NCBI GenBank assembly: GCA_015698045.1
Contig: BLAL01000283.1
Coordinates: forward strand, 1-64,000
Length of the DNA: 64,000 bases
From: Rhizophagus clarus
Lineage: Eukaryota > Glomeromycota > Glomeromycetes > Glomerales > Glomeraceae
Reading direction: 5' to 3'
The first letter of the stretch is position 1, and every line of letters begins with the position of its first letter. Below are positions 58,969 to 64,000 of this stretch, piece after piece. Made by a program: the position numbers and the translations under genes. The notes below the pieces were generated by a model, which was not told the DNA's origin, did no database searches, and saw only the letters and a program-made list of their open reading frames with translations.

Positions 58969-60876
58969 TAGGGGTGTGGGGGGGGACAACTTATTTTTTG
59001 TGTCACCATCAAAACTGTCACCCCTGAATTTATACCGATCATTTTTTTTTACTATATAAAAAAAATATCTCAAGCCTAAAACTTTTGACACACAACGTTT
59101 CTAAAAGCCGATGTTCGAGCATAAAGTAGCATACAAGAGAACTGTTTACTGCCAAAGTTTCATAGCATTTAGCGCGTTATTGGCTTTCTGGTTAGCTCAA
59201 ATATGTTTAATAAAGGTTTCTATATAATTAATATTTTTTTTTCTCAGTCGGAAAATTAATAATAAAATTTTTTTAATCGTAGTTAATTTTTTTACTTTAT
59301 TTATATCAAACAATGACACAATTATCTATGAAAACAATTCTTTGTTAAGTGCTTCGTCAGTAAAAGGTGACCGATTTTTCAAGTTGGAAATAATTATAGG
59401 TACCAACTTTTGTTTTTTTTTATACGGTGTTGAAGTCCCAAATGCCCAGATTAACCACAATAATTCTGATACTAAAAACATTTTAGCGAATGAATCTTCT
59501 ACTTCTTCAAGCTGCGCCCATACCCGAAGTTGTTCCAAAGCATGAGCAGGATTAGTAGGTAAATTTGCTTTTTTCATGAGAGAGGGTTTTTTATTTTCTG
59601 TTGTAGAATGACTTGAACGCATTGATTTCAAGTTTTCTCTTAAACTTGCGGTGCCTTTTTCTGGAATATAATTATTAACGTCCCTCCATGTTTTTTGACG
59701 ACTTTTCATATAGATTGAGATACACCTTTCGTAAATAAATCCAAATTCTTCATTTTCCAATTCGATATTATTATTTGTTGAATATTTCAAAATTGTAATA
59801 AAATTTTGATTTAAAGGTAAATTAGAAAGAAGACTATTTTTCACATAGCGCAAAATGTTTGGTCCCAATTCGTTATGTTTTTTGAACAATTCAATTACTA
59901 AAGATTCTAAATAATACATAAACCGTATGAATTCAGGCCCAGGTATAATGTTAGTGGTCCGTGTTTTGGTTTCCGCCACATATTCAACTTTTTCTGTGCA
60001 GAGAGCTCCAAGTAAAGTGTGCATAATTGGAAATTTCGGATGGGAATTCATTAAATGGTCTCTTTTAAGTAATTTGAAGAGTACCCAACCTATAATATAA
60101 GAAAATTTTGAAGATTCTGCTTGATTCAGAGTAACAATGTCCTTAGGAGTTAGTTGCTGAGTTGTAATTTTTCCAATATGGAATTGGTTTAGTTCTTAAT
60201 ATTGAAGATAAATTAAAACCAGAAGTATTTGGTTCAAAGAAACTTGTAGCTAATGCTGATCGTTCACCACCAAATATCTTTTTAATTTTAAGAAACTTGA
60301 TCCAAGAAGCAAAAGAATTAAACTTTTCACCGGTTGTTTTGTCAAAAACATAAAAAATTTTATCCTGTTTGTCATAAACTAAAAGCCCCTCTATATACAG
60401 TGTTTTTTTACAAAAAAAATAAACTGGCTTGCCATTAAATTCTGGCCTAAGACGGTATAACTCTTGAAGGGCTTCGGGCTGCTTGATTTTTTTTAACGTT
60501 TGAGAGTTTGTATAATCACTTAACACTCGTTTCTAAATTTTAAGGAGACCTCAAGTTAACTTTTATTAGTAAAAATGGCATTAAATTTACTTTACTTACC
60601 ATATTTGCTGTAATAAAAATAGCTGATGGTAATTTTTTTTTCTCCAAAGAGTTCAAATAAATTTTTAACAATTTACGCGTAATAATAAGGATCTAATCGG
60701 CATCATATTTTAGGAGATGGCACATTTAATCAGTAATTTTTTTTAATTGCAGGGGAATTTTGTTCGCCGATCATTATATTTTATTAGTAACACATATGAA
60801 TTTTATATTTGTGACAGTTTTGTTAATCAGAAATCATATTGTGTAACCATAAAGTTGGCCCCCCCCACACCCCTCG
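58969..60876. mobile_element. inner DNA transposon with orphan ORF (1,908 bp)
   Basis: Inverted ends TAGGGGTGTGGGGGGGGACA and (right, reverse complement) CGAGGGGTGTGGGGGGGGCC are flanked by an exact 8-bp duplication GTAATACC (58961-58968, 60877-60884). It carries one minus-strand gene (59326-60602) and a GTGACAGTTTTG word near both ends. The 8-bp duplication is hAT-like, but the protein shows no hAT motif. Confidence 0.85.
59326..60602 (-). pseudogene. orphan transposon-borne protein, one frameshift
   Basis: A one-codon first exon (ATG at 60602-60600, GTAAGT donor) joins an exon starting at 60533: KRVLSDYTNSQTLKKIKQPE, LYRLRPEFNGKPVYFF, IEGLLVYDKQDKIFYVFDKT, FNSFASWIKFLKIKKIFGG and ATSFFEPNTSGFNLSSIL. 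A single-base frame change near 60180 then leads to ITTQQLTPKDIVTLNQAESS, YIIGWVLFKLLKRDHLMNSH, TTNIIPGPEFIRFMYYLESL, YMKSRQKTWRDVNNYIPEKG, LEQLRVWAQLEEVEDSF and MFLVSELLWLIWAFGTS, ending KELFS. I recall similar repeated orphan proteins in Glomeromycotina genomes, but no catalytic triad or zinc finger is visible. Its placement as the only gene between matched inverted ends suggests a role in the element. The small GTAAGT intron supports real expression once. Confidence 0.65.
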
Positions 60877-61139
60877 GTAATACCTTTTTCTAGCAAATTT
60901 TTGAAGTATTTATGTTGTTGTGACGTGTTTTTAAGATACTGCAAACACCATTCCAGAACAATAGTATTTAATAATATATAAAAGTCCGTCGAAATTAATT
61001 ATAGATTGCCGATCATTTTGTATCGTTGAGTGGCGGACTGGCAATTAATAAAAATGAAAGAGTAGAGGGGTGTGACATGGATGACAAATATTTTACTATG
61101 ATCACGTGATTTGCCCGCTTTAGACATCCCCCTTATATA

Positions 61140-62844
61140 TCGATTCCTAAAACCGATTCCTAGAGATTTCAAAGACTCTTACCGACTTATGCCAAGTAAG
61201 AGGTAATACTTTTTTCTTTTATTTCTTTATTTCCTCAGTTCTAACTATTTTTTTTTATTCGTTAACCACATTTTTTTTATTTTAGATCTTTGATTCTTTA
61301 GTAGAGGGTAGTGTTTCTTTAAGGATTTCTTGACTTCTACTTTAAGAATATTTCTATTTAAACATTAGTGTAAAGTTCTGAATACTCTAAAAAAAAAAAA
61401 TAGTTAGAAATTGTTAATTGATAAAGAAATGGAAAAAAAACTTTTCATTCGGTTTATATTTCAAAATAAAGTGTCTTAAAAGCACTTTCTAAATAAAATA
61501 AATATTTTTTTTGAAAATAATAGTTTTAAAACTGGTTTATCGTATCTTTAGTGGCGTAAATATGTAGTATTTTTTTTTTATTGTTTTCGCTTGTTTTTGC
61601 TTTTGCGGTGTTTTAATTTAATTGATTGACAAATCACCTGATCACAGTAATTCGGTAATACTTTTTTCTTGAGTATTTTTGCATATGTAACTTAATTTTT
61701 ACAAATTACAAATAAAATTAAATAGTTTAGTGTTTACTTATTTACTGCCAAACAGCTGCGAAACGTTACCCCAAATTTTAATATGAAAAAGCACTGATCT
61801 TAACCGGATCATCGATTAATAAAGAAAATTTGTCATTTTTTTCATAAAATTTTTTTTTAACTAATGAATAATTGACGTGTTTCCTTTTTTGTCTTTATTT
61901 GTTCATTTCTTGAAAATTACTTCATGATTTCCTATTTTTTCGATTACGGTTTTGTTGCATTGATCTTTTGTACTTTTCGTCGAACTATCGTACAACTTAA
62001 AAATCAGGATGTTCACATTCATATTGTGCATATCCAAAGATGCGTATGGTAAAATCATACACATGGTGTGTGTACTTTAAGAATGCTCAAAAGGACCATG
62101 TTCCTTCTGGTAAAGCTAGCCAGAACTGGCATAAAAATTTGAGCCATGTGAATTCTTTATTAAGATACCTAATTTGATTTTTCGTTATACTCTTACTACT
62201 ATATTAATAATATGCTACTTTAAGTATTCATTCAGTTTTTTTTTTTTTACAAAACTTGATACTGTAATAATGCTTATACATTTTTTCTCTCTTAAAAATT
62301 ACACCTTCTTTGCCATGACATTATGGCGCAAACATTTTCTATTTTTGCATTGATTTTTTTCTGTTTTGGAAGAGAAAAAAATTTCTTCACTATAAAAAAA
62401 AAAATTTAATGACATTATCTACCAAAAAATTCTCTCCTGTCTTGACATTATAAATAATTAAAAAATCAAAGATTTGCAATTTTGGATTTTTATAAAAAGT
62501 TTTCGAAAAAAACTTAGCACAGATATTTATAAAAAAAAGCGGCAGATTATTTTTTTTTTTTATAACTTAATTAAGACGAATTAGCTCATAGAATAAAACT
62601 ATATAGTCAACTATACTAAACAAATATACCTATTAAATATAAATTAACATGATTAATTATATCTAATAAAAACTAAACTTCATTCTTTTAATAAGAAAAT
62701 CATAGCTACAAAGGGGTTACAATTTTAACCTGGGTCGCTTGAACCATAAAATCCAAAATATATATCATTCACTTTTTGTATATAAAGTACCGGTTTTATT
62801 AAATGATTTCGATCGATCCATTTTCTTTGTTATTTTTTCTCTAA
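61140..62844. other. gene-free AT-rich stretch
   Basis: No supported gene; several T runs and scattered short frames only. Confidence 0.5.
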
Positions 62845-62846
62845 TA

Positions 62847-62982
62847 CAGTCGATTCTCGATACTCCGGCTTTCGCCTCAATTCGTTATAAGGCCATAGCG
62901 CAGAATTTTATTGGCTGATTAGAGTTTTTATCGTATTTGATTGGTTAAAAGTCACGTGATTTGTTATATCGCGAGTCGACTG
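62847..62982. mobile_element. pogo-like MITE (136 bp)
   Basis: Ends CAGTCGATTCTCGATA and TATCGCGAGTCGACTG are inverted and flanked by TA on each side (62845-62846, 62983-62984). CAGTYGAY-type termini with a TA duplication are characteristic of Tc1/mariner-pogo derivatives. It contains no coding capacity. Confidence 0.7.
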
Positions 62983-62999
62983 TATTGTCCCCAAATAGA

Positions 63000-63460
63000 T
63001 TTTGTTAGAGAATATATATATTCTAATAATTCTTTTCCTATTTCTAGCGTATCTTTTTTGTTTTTACTAAAATTTTAATTTTATCTGCTAAAAATCTTAG
63101 AAATATTCTTTTTATTAGATTAATAAATGTTATTTCTTCACTATCTTGTAATAATTTGAAATATTTTGCAGTGTTGATTGTTTGTGTATTTGATGCATTT
63201 TATTTTTTTGTAGTTTTTTCTTCTATTAAATTATGTAATTTTCCTTTAAAAGATTCTATTATTTGTTTCATTATTTCTTGTCCGTTTTGCAAATCAAAGC
63301 GTGATTAAGTTTTTTCTTTTTCTGCAGCGAGTATATTTCCAGTTTTTATGGGCATTATGGTTACATTTTTCTTTTTTTAATAAAGGAATTTCCTCTGTTA
63401 ATCTTTAGATTTTAATTCTTCTTTTTTCGTTGTATTAAATTTGATTATAATTTCTTTCAT
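63000..63460 (-). pseudogene. coiled-coil gene remnant
   Basis: From an ATG at 63460 the minus strand reads MKEIIIKFNTTKKEELKSKD, then after stops and frame changes PIKTGNILAAEKEKT, DLQNGQEIMKQIIESFKGKL, HNLIEEKTTKK, NTQTINTAKYFKLLQDSEEI and TFINLIKRIFLRFLADKIKI. It is charged, helical and heptad-like, with at least three stops. Family unknown. Confidence 0.45.
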
Positions 63461-64000
63461 CTTTTACTGAAAGAAAAACGTGATGATGTAACATGAAGTT
63501 GAACCAGAAGATCGGTGAAGTTACTAAAAATGGGGTGTCTAAAGTTGTGTTTGACCACATGATTTATTACCATATAGATTGATAAATATTTTTGAAGATG
63601 AAATCATAAAACTGGCATAAAGATAGTACCAAAAAAGGATTATTAAAAAAGTAAAAAAGACCTGTAGTGAGAAAATTGGACCTACTTCCGTAAAAAACTG
63701 GCGCTCCCACCGATTTTGACAGACCTGCCAATTTCACGCGGAAAACCTGCCATTTTCATGGACCTTCCGTGTTTTGACAGGTGACCTGCCGGTCTTTTGA
63801 TCTGCAATAGTGGTCATCATTTTTGTATTTTCGTATAATTTAGAAATAGTAATTATTTGGTCATTGGTTAAATAACTTAAATTTAAGGGCTTTATGATTT
63901 ATCTGATAACAAAAATGGCACAGCAATTTTTGTACCAATGATTGCACGACATTCAAGCAGTTTGCACCACCAGTATGTTATGCAAACTACGCCCTTAAAT
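63461..64000. other. gene-free right edge with inverted-repeat hints
   Basis: About 63655-63800 is rich in GACCTGC / CAGGT words and starts AAAAGACCTG and ends CCGGTCTTTT, suggesting a small foldback element. ATTTAAGGGC (63881) and GCCCTTAAAT (63991-64000) form the arms of another possible foldback cut by the window edge. Confidence 0.35.

Larger units (their letters stand above)
58395..61132. mobile_element. MITE-like element split by a second transposon
   Basis: Ends GGGGTCGTCTAAAGCGGG (58395) and CCCGCTTTAGACATCCCCC (to 61132) are inverted. Similarity continues inward: the segment CCGTCACTCAACGATACAAA near 58548 reappears inverted near 61020-61040. The flanking TTATATA on each side (58388-58394, 61133-61139) is a probable 7-bp target duplication, ambiguous in AT-rich sequence. 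Without the inner insert it is about 830 bp and non-coding; the minus-strand open frame at 58403-58747 merely spans the terminal repeat. Confidence 0.75.

Noticed and set aside
63655..64000. Defined foldback elements at the right edge
   Set aside because: The arms are only about 10 bp and no target duplication can be shown; one arm abuts the window end.

Overview
The window looks like nuclear DNA of an arbuscular mycorrhizal fungus, most likely Rhizophagus irregularis or a close Glomeromycotina relative. This rests on very AT-rich DNA, many short GTAAGT..AG introns, tyrosine-kinase-like genes with the HFQQNF / NWTSGN / EWIPY modules, a kinase fused to Sel1 repeats, a WD-like/ion-transport channel family, and heavy DNA-transposon load. 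The assignment is from recalled family character, not from a search. Intact host genes are few: most of the window is transposons and decaying members of expanded families.

Layout. 1-4.8 kb: AT-rich DNA with one GC-richer decayed ORF. 4.8-13.7 kb (minus): a kinase pseudogene whose N-lobe exon is tandemly repeated about 14 times, interrupted by a 1.5 kb hAT-like insertion with an exact 8-bp target duplication. 14.0-14.9 kb: a MITE. 15.4-17.2 kb: a decayed hAT element carrying a second hAT nested inside it, each with an exact 8-bp duplication. 18.0-22.1 kb (plus): a second kinase pseudogene and a coiled-coil/SAM-like pseudogene. 22.9-27.1 kb (plus): a channel-like gene disabled by two nonsense codons and at least three frameshifts. 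28.4-32.1 kb (minus): a decayed membrane protein, a MITE, a decayed Kar5-like karyogamy gene and an unidentified decayed gene.

32.8-45.8 kb: an apparently complete KDZ-superfamily (Kyakuja-Dileera-Zisupton) DNA transposon of 12,948 bp. It has an exact 8-bp duplication (TATATTTT), about 100-150 bp terminal inverted repeats, inverted subterminal arrays of a GGACATAAATGTCC palindrome, and three multi-exon genes that splice in frame: a transposase with a cysteine-cluster finger (plus), an HMG-box-like protein and a 568-residue unidentified protein (both minus). It looks recently inserted and potentially autonomous; the first transposase exon is not resolved.

46.9-50.5 kb: a decayed small gene and gene-poor DNA. 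50.5-53.5 kb (plus): the best intact host gene, 903 aa, with a predicted N-terminal helical bundle, a kinase domain with NFG in place of DFG, an Asn/His repeat insert and C-terminal Sel1 repeats, an arrangement reminiscent of MLKL-type pseudokinases. 55-57 kb: two possible small genes. 58.4-61.1 kb: one transposon nested in another; the inner one (8-bp duplication, G-rich inverted termini) encodes an orphan protein unlike any transposase I recognise. The rest is AT-rich, with a pogo-like MITE and a coiled-coil remnant.
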